Assembly: GCF_027596085.1 (NCBI RefSeq) | Contig: NC_072458.1 | Span: 20,209,851 to 20,273,850 of the forward strand | Origin: Anoplopoma fimbria | Taxonomy: Eukaryota; Chordata; Actinopteri; Perciformes; Anoplopomatidae | Direction of reading: 5' to 3' | DNA: 64,000 nt | In this document: piece after piece, positions 24,243 through 36,604 of the stretch | Numbering within the stretch: position 1 is the stretch's first letter | Layout of the letters: each line of letters begins with the position of its first letter | Program-made: the position numbers and the translations under genes | The notes under the pieces: generated by a model | The model's input: the letters and a program-made list of their open reading frames with translations, nothing else | Told to the model about the DNA's origin: nothing | Database searches by the model: none

Positions 24243-25937
24243 TTCCTCCTCAGGTGTCGACGTGGTTCGCAAACGCCCGCAGACGCCTGAAGAAGGAGAA
24301 CAAGGTGACCTGGGGCCGCAGCGCAGAGGACCGGGACGGACGCATCTTCAGCAGCGACAACGAGGACGAGCAGGGCAAGAACGGCAGCGACGACGAGGAT
24401 GAAGAGGAGGAGATAGATCTGGAAACAGTCGATATCGAAAGACCCGAGGAGGAGGAGGAGGAGGAGCAGAGAGTGGGGGAGCAGGACTCCTTGAAGGGAG
24501 AGGGTGAAGGAAAAGGAGAGGGAGAAGGAGAGGGAGAAGCAGGCCTGGCCGACAGAGAGCAGGCCTCAGAGCCCCGGAGCTCAGAGAGCAGCAGGACGCT
24601 TTCCGTGGAGGCCCTGCGTGGAGTGGAAGCGGCCATTTCTCTCCACAGATCACCTGTTGTCAGACTCGCAGTGGACCGTTCTCCCGGCAGACAGGAGTGC
24701 CAGAGACCACCGCAGAGCAAACCCAAGATCTGGTCCCTGGCCGAGACCGCCACGGCCCCCGACAGCGCTCACAGACCCTCCCCGGCGGCCCACTCGCACC
24801 ACCCGGCTTTGGCCTCCGCCGGCCACCCGGCCTTGCTCCCGGGTCATGGGATTTACACGTGCCAGATTGGCAAGCTTCACAACTGGGCCAACGCGGCTTT
24901 TCTGAACGCCAACTCTCTTTTGAACATGAGGTCGCTCCTCGGAGGCGCGTCTCTCCACGGCGCGGTGCCGGCGGCGAGGAGCGACGCACGGCTGGCGGCG
25001 GCGGCGGGGCCCGGGGCCTCGGGGACGGAGGACGACAGCGACGTGGAGTCGTCGGGGAGCTTCAGTCCAAAGAGAGATGGTAATGGAGAGCATGGTGGGC
25101 CTATATCTCAACCAATGTGTTATTAACACTTTGACTGGATGTGCTCCAGTGCCAACAAGAACCGATCCAGAACATCATCATCTCTAAAAGAGATCATTCT
25201 CACTAATATTATTTATTATCTCTTTTTTTCTTTTCTTTTTACAGACGAGGAGAGCGACCACAGGCCTGGTTCCCTGAAGTCTCCGTTCCAGCTGATCACT
25301 GACAGGTAAACTGATGCATTTGAAATCAATTTGCGACATTATCAACCTCAATTTCTCCCCACATGTCCTCTGCTAAATGAACCTCAGAGCAGAGGTAAAC
25401 ACTGCTACACCTGACAGACCTCAGCACATAAATCATGTGATTGAGTCCCCACTTTAACGCCTCGTCAGGCAGCAGTAATATATATCCTGCCCCCCCCCCC
25501 CCCATCTCCCACCATCTCCCCCTAAATTATCACCACCTATGTCATTTAAATAATCTGCCTCCATTTATTCACGCCCCCTCAGTGAATGCAGCTAATGTAT
25601 GTCAAAGAAAACGCTGATAGCAACATCAGGGATGTAGTGGAGGGTGAAAAGACATAAAGCAATTTAGTGGTTTCTCTGATTTGCATAAATAGAGTTTAAC
25701 ATTGTTTTAGACAACATTTTTAAAAAAAAAAAAGGAACTCAGTATTTAAACCGGTGTTTTATTTGAAGTATTGATGATACAGTACATATTCACATATTTC
25801 CCCCCTAATATTTGAAATTCATCCCACTGTTTCGCACTTATTTCACCTCTGACCTACGCTTTCTTTCTGCTCTCCTTCCTCTCTTCAGACCTCACCACGG
25901 GACAGCACCACAGCGAGTTGTGACGACGACGTTATGA
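22527..25937 (+). CDS. irx1b: Iroquois homeobox transcription factor Irx1 (teleost b copy), complete, 5 exons
   Basis: Nuclear TALE-class homeodomain transcription factor of the Iroquois family, acting in neural, heart and limb/fin patterning in vertebrates. Coding exons are 22527-22766, 23606-23848, 24254-25079, 25245-25305 and 25889-25937, all with GT-AG borders; together they read 472 codons plus TGA without a break. The start [14 protein letters not shown] is the Irx1 N-terminus. The homeodomain (about aa 120-178) is split between exons 2 and 3 and has the TALE loop PYPTKGEK and recognition helix [11 protein letters not shown]. An acidic stretch (about aa 206-233), [12 protein letters not shown], and a C-terminal Iro-type block (from about aa 355, [14 protein letters not shown], then LLNMRSLLG) follow; the tail SLKSPFQ also fits Irx1. 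Human IRX1 is about 480 aa. Irx1 identity is firm; the b assignment rests on the missing irx2 neighbour. The homeodomain carries irx4-like residues (see findings). Confidence 0.93.
23537..23590. repeat. (CT)27 microsatellite at the irx1b exon 2 acceptor
   Basis: A pure CT run ending 15 bases before the exon 2 splice site; it forms the polypyrimidine tract of that acceptor. Confidence 0.95.
23738..23848 (+). other. irx1b: Homeobox tract of irx1b exon 2 shared with irx4b
   Basis: This 111-base part of the irx1b homeobox, up to the splice donor, differs from the matching part of irx4b (44138-44248) at only three synonymous third positions. Similarity falls at once on both sides: codons just upstream differ, and the introns after the donor are unrelated. 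It encodes helix 1, the TALE loop and helix 2 of the homeodomain. Confidence 0.9.
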
Positions 25938-26213
25938 GAAGACAAAGAGAAAAAGAGAAAAAGGAATAATTTTATTTAACGGAGAACAGTTTAATGAAGG
26001 CTATTTTTCTTTTGACAGTGCTACCTGTCATAGTATTACCGTTTTAGCTTCTACATGAAAAAGAGATGGTTGTTTTTGTCACAGATTTGCTTGTATCTCT
26101 CTTTTATGTCCTATTGTTTCTTCTTGGCCTCTTCTGTTGTGAATGGAAACCTTTAAAAATTGTAAATACAGGATATGAATTTGTCTTTAAAGAGTATATT
26201 TTTTTGGGAACTA

Positions 26214-26219
26214 AATAAA
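26214..26219 (+). terminator. Putative polyadenylation signal of irx1b
   Basis: A canonical AATAAA lies about 280 bases after the irx1b stop codon, in AT-rich DNA that fits a 3' untranslated region. No earlier AATAAA was noticed in the UTR. Not verified by transcript data. Confidence 0.5.
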
Positions 26220-26639
26220 TGTCATTATAGTCATTTATTATTGGAGTTTTCTTCCCTAATTGGAAATCGTTCATGTTCTGTGGAAAATGTCGAAGAAACC
26301 GAGGGTGCAACGGGAGACTTTACCCTCCTAAAACCAGTGCCTAACGCTTCATTTTCAGATAACGTTTATCTTACTTTTTTAGAGTTGATCGAGATCTATA
26401 AAATGTTAATTCATACCATATTATTTTATCTGACAAATATCAGTTTTAATGTGCACGTTTGGATCCATCCCGTCACTGAAATGGTCTCTCTATTTTCATT
26501 CCTCTAAGAAGTTAAGTGTGAAGTCACAGAGGATTTATTACTTTAACAGGAAATCAAACATTCACATATATATACACACACATAAAATAATATTGATTTC
26601 CACTTGTTTAATGATGATCACAGCGTTCCCACCTTTTAA

Positions 26640-26960
26640 TTGACCCCTCCGTCACTGTGTCTAGTTTGTCTCACAATCTTCTTGCCAACTAAACTGTGCA
26701 GTCAGCCCCTTTTAGCAAGAAAAGTCTCACCCTTATTGAAAATCTGCACTCCCGCCAAAACTCGGAGACTTATGCCAACGCCTTGGAAGCCACTGCAAAC
26801 GCTGCGGAAATTGAAAATTGAAGATTTCCAGGACCTTATGAACCTGCGCCTGTGCTTTCAGCCCAGACCTCCTTGCTTTAATGTTGGATTATACCCCCTC
26901 AGTGCCACCACTGCCGCCTCTGAAATATGGATCAGACGGCAGGAAAGGCCAGCAGCCAGT
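26640..26960. promoter_or_regulatory. Candidate non-coding element 3' of irx1b
   Basis: Unique GC-richer island just beyond the irx1b 3' end, rising out of AT-rich DNA. A 132-codon open frame covers it but has no recognisable domain and no good splice or start context. Confidence 0.2.
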
Positions 26961-29900
26961 ATGGGGGCGGCAGCTCAGGGGGTGGATGGATGGGAGGGGG
27001 AGTTGGGGGGTTTGTGTGTCACTCTGAGCCATCCTTGACGTTCACAGGGCCCAAAGACATCAGGGTAAAAGGGAGAGAGAGAGAGAGAGAGAGAGGACGG
27101 TGGGGGGTCTCAGGGCTGTTAATGGTGAGTGTTTCTCAAAGCTGTGGTCCTACACACATGCTTGGATTAGCAGCAGGTCATGCATGCCACACGATTTGGG
27201 TCCTCTGGCCTCTCAAGGGGCCCGGACAGCCTCAGGTTCAGGTGCACACACTCAATTTAGATTTAATTGCACATTTAAACTCGCTATGCAGATAAGGCCC
27301 TGAAAGAACTGCATATGAAGCAACTGCTTTAGGATCACACTTCAGTCTGAAAGTCAAATGCTGATATTCAATTTATGGTATTGTCAAGTGGCTTTGGCCT
27401 CTTGGTAGAAGTCAAGTGCTGCGGATGTTCAGTTTTTGGATTAGATTAGTGAAATTGTGAGGATAAGTTTGGGTCAGGTTGGGGAAGGTTACATGGTCTG
27501 CCAAGGCGTAAAAAATGATTATACGGCAAAGTGTTGAATAGCGAGTTGACGAGTGAAATGAACCGGCACTTTGCTACTTACTTTATCATAATTTGCATGA
27601 ATATAACGCAGACTTGTTTGGGCAGTAAAGTAAACCGTCAAATGGTGATTTGAGCCGTCGTGACACACACACACACACTGACAGAATCAGAGCCACCAGG
27701 TTCATGGACCTGCAGATTAACTCAATGCTGCCACCTCACTCTCAGAAAAAGTAAAGCAGAATTTTGACTTCATGGAGCAAAACGTGTCACTGTGTCTGTG
27801 TCCACGCTGAGGATCACTGAAGCTTTCTGCAAGTCAAACTTTTATATCAGTTGTTAGTGTAAAACATTTAACACATTTAATGGTGTCTACTTTATACAGT
27901 TCCCCTTTAACAGATGAACAACGGCACAAACCTAATGATGTTGCTCAATTTGCATGTGTGTCGCTGAATTAAAAAAAACAAAATTGTCTCAAAATCTGGT
28001 GATATTGATATGTTTTTAAAAAAAAAATAAGAAAGTATGCTTTAAAATCACAATGGATTATTCGAAAAATGCATTGTCAAAAAGCTGGAAATTGGTCTTT
28101 CTCCTGATACATCAACGTTTTGGAGATATATATAATTTTCATTGGACAGAAACAAATGATTATTCTACTTTCTATTTGACTCAAATTACCAAAATTTGAC
28201 GCAGAGTTGGGTAATATAATTGTCACTCGATGCTGGCTTTATTGTACTCTTAGTTTAGCTTTATTAGAGCAATGTTGCACTTATCAGAAACTAGAACCCT
28301 AAGTGAAAATTTACTTTACAAACTATGCTCCTCTTATAACTCTAAACCTAAAAAAAGCTAAAACAGGCTCAATATTTGGCCACATAATTTGTTGAATATT
28401 TATTTTAAAAAACGATGTTCCCCCCGTCATTCATACATACTGTGGTTATTGCACGGATTGAACCAAAATGAATATAAAGCATTAATCAGTGAGCTTTAGA
28501 AGTGCTGGCAAGTGGGATCATTTTTTAAACACAAGCAGAACAAGTCTAGCTTTTAAACAAGTCTCAGTCCCGACTCGTCTTATAGCGACCCTTAGTCGGT
28601 GTCTGATACCAACAAACTGCCCTCTGAACTAACTCTAATGTAAACACGCCCTCATCATTATTAGATGCTCAGAGCAGTATAGTATAAAGTACCAGGACTT
28701 CAACACAGGGCCAGTGGGTCAAACAAACACAGGAGTCTCATCCAGGAGACCGCTGTTCTCATCCCGTGCAAAACTAAAAGTAAATCTTGAGGTTTTGTCA
28801 CATCAGTCGTTGGTCACGTGAGTCGACAGTCACTCTTTTCCCAAACCTAACTAGGTGGTTTTGTTGCCTAAATTTAACTTTAGTTTATTTTGAAAAGACA
28901 CGTAAAACAGTGGAAACTGACAGCCGTCCCTGCCACGTCCAAATCAACAACGAGCGGGTTAACTCGCTGACCAAGAGTCTGAAGCCTATTTAACAAGTTG
29001 GGAGTGAGAATGTGTTGGTTTACCCTTGTTTCCAGTCTCCACAGCGAAGCAAAGCTTTCTGTAGCTTCATATGTTATCCACTCAACCTTCTGATGTAACT
29101 CTCAGCAAGAAAACCAATAAGAGTATATCATAAAATGCTGAACTGCCTGGCACGTGTGTACGAGGTGTGGAGAAATAATAAGAGACTTGACTTTGGTTTA
29201 GTGTTTACTCCACAACTGAAATCTGTTTTTCCTTAATTCATCCACCCTTCCATCCTTTCACAGACAGCAAAAAAGAGTCAGAAAACAAGAGATGGAAAGA
29301 GCAAACTCCAGTCTAAAGAGCGCAAATGAGAGAGAGAGAGAGAGAGAGAGGGAGGGAGAGAGATGATGCAGTGAGAGCTGTCATTGATGTGAGAACAGCA
29401 TGGAGGGAAGCCAGACACTTGAGGCCATTTTCACTTCCTCTGCCAACTCTGACAGACTGCCATCAGCACCGCTGAGGAGAATATCAGCCACTCTTTCTCT
29501 TATACACACTTCACTTTTTCCACACTTCATCCCAGCCAGATCACGCTACTGTTCTTCCAAGTACCCAAACAATATGCTATTCTTTCAAAGTTGGATATCA
29601 GTGAGCTTAGCATGATGGGGCTGAAAAACCGACATCAAATGGCTGTTTAATCAGTTACACAGCGTGTCCAAAACATGTTTCGTTATGAAAGGAAGCGGAA
29701 AAAAGTGAGCAGATCCAAAATATGATTAGTGCTTTCTGGCATGTGCCGCCGGAAACTTCTTCAGAGTTTCAAAGTTTATGCTTCATGTTGGTTGTTTGTC
29801 ACCCAAGCTGCCCCAAAAACTTTTCAAAAATAGAACTGGTACACAGTGTAAAAAGCTGTGAGTGAGGGAAAACAGAGCCATGGCGAAACACTTCTGAATG

Positions 29901-30229
29901 ACACTCTGTCTGTGGAGTTTTTAGAGTCCTATCAGCCCCTCAAGCTCTCACTGTGAATAGAGTCTTCATTGGCGCTTTGGTATTCTGATATGGGCCCTTT
30001 GGTGAGTTCTAATCCCTATTAAAGAGGTAGATTATGGAGGGATTTGTCTTTGATTTGCCTGTCCCACTGCTCTTTTCTGTCAGCACCTCGCTCCCTCTCT
30101 ATATATCCTTCCCTCGTTCTTTTTCTCTCCGCTCCTCTGTCTGTCTTGATGGGTTGGTCAGGGATCGAACAATGATTGCCTCCATGTGTCACCCCCCCCC
30201 CCCCCCTCACACTCCCACCCTCAGCCACC

Positions 30230-30800
30230 CTCCTGTGATTATGGCCACATGTGTGGGGGGGCCCCCGGTCGCCTGAATGGATTTGTTAAAAGGCCCCCAG
30301 TGGTTGAGAGAGGCCCGGGCCCCGCAGCCTGGCCCTCGTGTGCAGATCTATCCCCCTTTCGAGGCACTCTGCATGGGGGTGAGCTCCCTGCCAGTCCTCC
30401 CCTCCCTCCCAACCACCACAGCGGTTACCCCTCCCACTCTTCTCCGCTCCTCCGCCATGCAGAGATAATCAGGCTTATGTAAAGACGACGTGCTCTTTTG
30501 ACAGTCATCAGCTCATCAGTGATCCAATCAAGCCCAAATCCGCCATTGTTCGCCCCTCAAAGTGTCTCAAATCCGCTTGTGCAGGAGAGAGGGGCTGCGC
30601 TCTTTATCCTGCCAATCACTCCTGACATTCCTGCCCCTGTTGCCATGGCCCGGGGTCAGAGGTTGGGAAAACAGAGAGCATGAGCTGACTCGGGGAGAAT
30701 GGCGGGGCGCTAAAGGAGGGACTCGCCGCGCAACGGCCTCATTGGTCAGCCAACGCAGGGGGTAAATGTAGACAAGTTAGGGCTCTATAGCCCCGCTGAG
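30230..30800. promoter_or_regulatory. Candidate non-coding element, GC-rich island
   Basis: The most GC-rich unique stretch between irx1b and irx4b, with several CpG. Contains GTTGCCATGGCC and CTCATTGGTCAGCC (CCAAT-type on the minus strand). No coding pattern. It could be an enhancer or an unannotated promoter. Confidence 0.25.
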
Positions 30801-32224
30801 AAGGCCAGTCGGACAGAAAGAAACGTGGGCAGGGGAGGAGAGAGAAAAGGGGGGATGATGAGGCGGAGAAAGGGCCGAGGGAAGAGAAAGAGGGCAAGAG
30901 AGGTGTGTGTGGAGAAAGGAGGAAAAAGAGGGTTAGGGAGGGACAGTGTTTGATTGCCAAATAGGCTTTGCAGAGCTTGACCTCGAGGGGCTCGGAGAAG
31001 AAAAGGCCTGACACACAGCTAAAGAAATAATGAACAAGCCAGTTAATATTTCTTGAATTTCTAATGGCTTTCCTGCACATCAAATGTAGAAATTTATTTT
31101 TCTGCATGCAGCAAAGATAACGCATTAATATTAATATTGTACTGATGCAGCTAAAGCACAAACTGGCAAACAAGAAAAAAAAAAAAGAACGTTTGATCCA
31201 TGTGTGTGTGCATGCAGGCTAGTTGCTGAGCTGTAATTTCAAATGGAAATGTACCTCCCAACGCAATGAAGCTAATACATGTCGTTGCAGGATAAACGGG
31301 GCATTGGGTTAAATCTGTTGTAATGTTGTCAAAAGAATAATTTTCTGTACCCCAATGTATACGTAAGTGAGCAAATGTTTAGCCTAGACAAGATATCATA
31401 GGGAATTTACGCCATTCACTGTCTCTCCATAGGGATTAGTGGAATTAAGCGTTTACACAAAAGCAAAGTATCAAAACTCATGAGTAATTCAACAAGCTCC
31501 ACAATTCCGAGTTTACCGAGTGCTGCTTCTTAGCCCGCGGTTATTGTCGTGTTGCAGCTGCGAGTACCGTACAGACAAATAGCAAACATTGTCAGTGGCT
31601 TTTTAAAGGAGACAAATTTAATATACAGGGAAAATACACACAACAAATGCTATGAAAGGGTGGGAGTGATAAATCTTCTCTCTTGTTGCCTGCCCATTCA
31701 TGGCAATAATCTGAGGGAAGAAGCAGATTAGGACAGAGGGAGGGTTCGTGGTCCGAATGTCCGCATCGCTGGCTCCTTTCAGCCATTTTGAAACAATGTT
31801 TATCCACTGGTTTGTTATAGCGAAGCAACTTAGCTTAGTGAGAGTCCTGAGGGGGCTGAGGACTCGCTGCGTCTTTGTTCAGCATCCATTGAGACACACT
31901 GGCGTATTAGAGCGGGGCGGAGAAGCTGCACAAAATTAATTCATATGTGATTTTCTGTAATTTGGGCCTCGGTTTGTGAAATACCTGGGAAATGCTGCAT
32001 GGAATGCGCTCATTTTGTGGGTGTATAGAGCCAATGTTAAACAAGAGGAAGACAATCTGCCCTCGGCCTGACAAGAAAATCAACTTTGTGGCATTTGGAC
32101 TGCAGAAAAACTCTTCTCTATCGATATATTTTGTCTTTTATTTTTGGCCAAAGCAGGGAGATCATTTCAACCTTTCTAAAATTTCAGTTACTTTAAAGTG
32201 GCCATTATTGTGATTTTTTTTTTT

Positions 32225-32712
32225 ATACTAATCATGTATCAAATGACGACGTGAAAGCAATGTGACGATGTGAAAGGGGCTTCTCGTAGTGATGAACCTA
32301 CAGAAACTCATCATTTGAATCTGCAGCTCCCCTCGGCTGAACAAAGTTTCAGCTCATTGTCAAGATGTCAGTCCAAAACGTGACTGTTTTGGTTCACTTC
32401 CACCAGTCTCATGGCACTGTTTTCAGTCACAGCAGGTAGTTGTTTTTCTGCAAAAAAAAAATCTCTGAAAACCCAGAGTACACTACCTGCTCTGCACCGA
32501 ACAGAAGACAGACACAGTTAGAGACTAGCTGGTGAAGAATGAAGCATGTGGAGAATGTTGCTCTGTAACTGTTAGATGTTTCAGTAAACAACTTTTTGCA
32601 AACCAGTTCACAATATAAACTAATTAAGGTCATGATATTTCAGCGGTGTGTTCTAAAGTTGTGAACGCTGCCCCCAAGTGGCCAAATAAGATCCCTTATT
32701 GCAGGTTTAAAG
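32225..32712. repeat. Dispersed repeat, copy 1 (related to 36605-37035)
   Basis: Shares in order: ATGTATCAAATGA, ACGTGAAA-GCAATG, CAGCTCATTG and, at the end, CTGCCCCCAAGTGGCC with TTATTGCAG. The same series occurs in the same orientation about 4.4 kb downstream. Confidence 0.55.
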
Positions 32713-32814
32713 ACGACAAAAGACAGTACGATTACGATCACAAAATCAAGTCTACTTCCGTTTTTCACTGACGGTAAAAAAACACTAACAAAAACCTGTA
32801 TGGTAGTGCTATTG

Positions 32815-33090
32815 TGCAAATGTTAGCATGCTAGCAAACTTACCTAAAGTGGTGAACCTGCCAAACATCAGCAACAAGTCCTCCGAATCAAGCAAGAAAA
32901 TATGAAATTTGTCCATGCCTTCCAGAACATCACATTAAAGCATTTGATCTGATCAGATGCCCTATATCTTTAATACAACATTGTCCTCTCATCTTAGATC
33001 TCAGTAACGAGAACATTATAAATGCTAAAGCATAAGCATGCTGACGTTCACATTAAACTCAGAGCAGCACTGTTCCGTAACAAACAAGGT
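32815..33090. repeat. Diverged fragment of the repeat family seen at 63140-63960
   Basis: Contains TGTTAGCATGCTAGCAAACT, a TGAACCTGCCAAACATCAGC segment and CATGCTGACGTTCACATT followed by CAGAGCAGCACTG, similar to the terminal part of the 63 kb repeat. Confidence 0.3.
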
Positions 33091-34073
33091 ATACCGACTA
33101 AATAAATGTCATAAACTACTCTAACTACTGAAAGAAAACATCATACTAAAGCGTTACTTCTTCTCAGAAATCTTTCTATATGATCATAAGCAGTATAAAT
33201 GATCTAATTAATGTTATCTGAAATTAACAGATTCTTTTTATTTTAAGAAATCTGCAGTTACGTGCATATTGTGTAAAATAAAAATGGACAGAGGCCATGA
33301 GAAAATGTGCGTCTGCTGCATCTGTGTCTGTCTCAATCACAATGACTGACAGAACGCCCCACCCCCCTGATGGTGTGTGATACTTTAAATCAGGACCCAT
33401 GGCAAACATTTGATCCATCTATTCTATTTTATCTATTAAACCTGCACAGGCCTTTTGACTGGTCTCCCACAGGACCTCAATACATTGATATTTTAAACTA
33501 TTACTGAAAAAAGCAGAATAAATGAATACAAAAAACAGAAAACAATGATATGAAGTCATTAAGAGCAAATTGATTGACAGCGTCATGAAAGATTTAAATT
33601 TAGGATTAAATGGCCTGTGAGATACGACAAGACAAGTTTAATTCTCGGGTTTAAAAAGGGTTAAAACGAAGCAAAAACAAATCAGCCAGAGCCGGAAAAT
33701 TATTATAATTTTATATTTTAAGATGTTTCCAATACAAATTAATTTTTCCTTTTTAATGCTGCAATACAATCATGAAAATAAATGGCCGAGTGATTGCAGA
33801 AAATTCTCAAAATAAATTGATTTTATATTAGAAACAGGAAGAAATTATCTCACCATAGTGGATTTCTTTTATAAACTTTTTTTTCAAAAAAGGCCCCTAT
33901 TTTTTTTAGGACTGATAGATAATAATAAGTAAGTATTACAAGTTAAGATGACGGTTGTTACAGTAGCCCAGAGCGCAAAAAAACCTCCCTCTGCTGTCTT
34001 TCACTGTGTTGATAATGATAGATGACTCGTGGGTCACATATCTTCACAGTTTAATTACACATGAGTCGCAAGC

Positions 34074-34161
<88 letters not shown>
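34074..34161. repeat. (CA)n microsatellite
   Basis: Long CA run; shorter GT (34282-34304) and CA (34365-34382) runs follow within 220 bases. Confidence 0.95.
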
Positions 34162-34163
<2 letters not shown>

Positions 34164-35754
34164 TCATTCTACGCACACAGTTGCAGAGTAATGTGAGTCC
34201 TCATTCATCTGCCCAAGTCATTTAGGGTAATAGAGCTTAATGGAGTATATTAACCCTGTCCAGCTTGCATACCCCCCCTCAGATGTGTGTGTGTGTGTGT
34301 GTGTTCATGCACGTGCACGGGCAAAAAGGGGAAACCTGCCAACTGTTTATCTACAAGGGACCCCCACACACACACACACACACTGGGGGAGCAGAGATCT
34401 GGTTTCCCACTGTCACAGATGCTTACCCGCCTCTCCATTAGTGATGTGATTGGAGTGGACATAGAAAACCAGCAGCTTCGTTCCCACAGGGGCAATCTGA
34501 GGAAATTATTGCCCCGCTCCTCTCCGGGGAATGTCAGTGCTCCGGCGAGAAGCACTTAGTCGACTGCTATCACATGCAACTCTGAGTTTTTGAGCGTTTG
34601 CTGTGGATTAACACTTTTGTGAAATAAAGCGTGTGATGATATGTGATCAGTCATGGCACACAGCGAGAGGCTCGCGGGAGCTGCAGGGATCTCTGGATGT
34701 GGAATCAGGAGATCAGAACACTCAGCTGCATTTGTTTTGTTGTTGCTGGGGACTTGACAGAGAGATGATCACTGGAGGATGAAGATTGATACAATAGTGA
34801 AGCTCTTCAGTCTGGTTTTGTGCCATTTTCTGTGTGGTACAAAGAGAAAATCATCTTGTGATCAATAAAGAGCATTATGGTATTCAATCTAGGTTGTCTG
34901 TCTTAATGCAAATGCTGCAGGGATGTGACAAATATGCTGATAAAGATGCAGCATACGTTGAAACAAAAGACGTTAGGGTAGGATGGTGGGATGGACGCGG
35001 CCGGTGGCCCAGAGTCCTGGGAGGTCCACTCAGAGATGTAACATGACAATCACAAGCAAGACAAGCAGGCCTGCTGTACTGTCTGTGGTCGGTCACAAGA
35101 CTGTGGGCGACCTTTTCACCCCGGTCAATAACAACTGCAAGTTGAGCCCACTTCGCCCTCAGGCTAAAGGCAGAACCAATGAGGATGTAGTTCCCTGAAC
35201 CACCAGAGGATGGCAGCTGAGCTCTAAGCAGTGGTGCTGAGGTGGTCATGTGAAACACAGGGGATAAAATATACCTTTACATGGACTTTTTCCTGATCTA
35301 ACAATCTAAAGTGGACACTCACTGATCTGTGATTAAAGGTGGTCCCCAGTTTTTTTTTAGGATTTTAACAATATTTAATTTGTAACTTTGATTTAAATTC
35401 TTTTAATGAGGAAATAAAAACAATTCTTGGTTATTTTTGGTCTTTTTAACCAAATACACAACTCAAAGTACAAAGATTTAAGTATGACTCAACCTTTATG
35501 TTCTTTATGAGCCCTCTTTAACCAAATAAACATACTTAAAATTGGTTTATCACATTGATACTTCATAACGTTCCTTAATGGAGATTTCCTCATGAACATG
35601 ATTTTGAAGCCATATTTCAAACAGAGAAATGCTCTTTTACTTAAGTAAAATTTGAAATAGCCAAAGTGTACAAATACTCTGTGACACATAGAAGTCAAGC
35701 ATTCAAAAATGTACTTCATCAACATACATTTAGAGTACCAAAATTAAGAGTTCT

Positions 35755-36095
35755 CATTGTGCAGAACTGTCCATTTTAGAATAGTGTATAAAATGATTGA
35801 TGTTGTAAAGGTAAAGGTGGGGATCATTTCAATTACTTTATATACTGCAAGGTAGATGGTAAATTTCCCTCCAGGGACAAAAAAAATCTTATTTTAACCT
35901 GTAATATTACTTCAAAATGTCTTTGTTAAATGTATTTGTATTATAAACCTGAATCTGCAAAGTAACTATAACTAAAGGTATCAAATAAATGTAGCCTAGT
36001 GGAGTTAAAATGGAAATACTCAAGTAAAGTACCTCAAGTACCTTAAAAATTGTACTTTAGTACAAATCTTCAGTAAATGTACCACTGCTTTCAGA
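35755..36095. repeat. Percomorph dispersed repeat
   Basis: Includes GCAGAACTGTCCATTTTAGA, TTACTTTATATACTGCAAGG and, near the end, AAATACTCAAGTAAAGTACC and TCAGTAAATGTACCACTG. This series is an abundant repeat in percomorph fishes and supports the host assignment. No ORF. Confidence 0.6.
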
Positions 36096-36604
36096 AGTCC
36101 ACCTCAGAAATAATTGACACATTCCTTTTGTCTAAGTCTCAGAAACCCTATATGTATTACATGGGGAAATACAACGCAAATTCATATGCTCCTTATCTGT
36201 GATTGGTTTCCCTCATTAAAACTAATAAGATTTCTTTCGTTGAAGCTAATTGAGCCCAACATCAGTAATGTCACTATATATGACAATATAGTGAACAATT
36301 TGTCTGTTCACGCATACACCAAATAGCATTTAAAAATTGGAAATATTAACAATTATTTATGGTTAATTTCTCTATTCTGTCACCCTCTTCAAATGCGCAA
36401 GCCCAGTTGAGGAGGGTTTACCACCTTAATACCTTTTGACATATTGAGTTTTAATAATAACACAAAGGTTGCAAAGGTTTTGCCAGATCTGAAAAAGTAC
36501 AATATTTTTACCCCCTTTACGTCACTTCCGGGGCTCTGTATTATGAGGTCAGAAAAGAAGAATAAAAAACAGACTATAGACTATGTAGACTAATTAAAGT
36601 TATA

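Noticed and set aside
24176..24253. Upstream extension of the irx1b exon 3 frame (Pro-rich start)
   Set aside because: This is the CTCCT-rich polypyrimidine tract of intron 2; the acceptor CAG|GTG at 24253/24254 restores the homeodomain.
26640..27038. 132-codon frame downstream of irx1b
   Set aside because: Composition and peptide show no family resemblance; more likely a non-coding island.
34834..35258. Overlapping 70-124 codon frames on both strands
   Set aside because: No domain recognised and frames open on both strands; possibly old repeat sequence.
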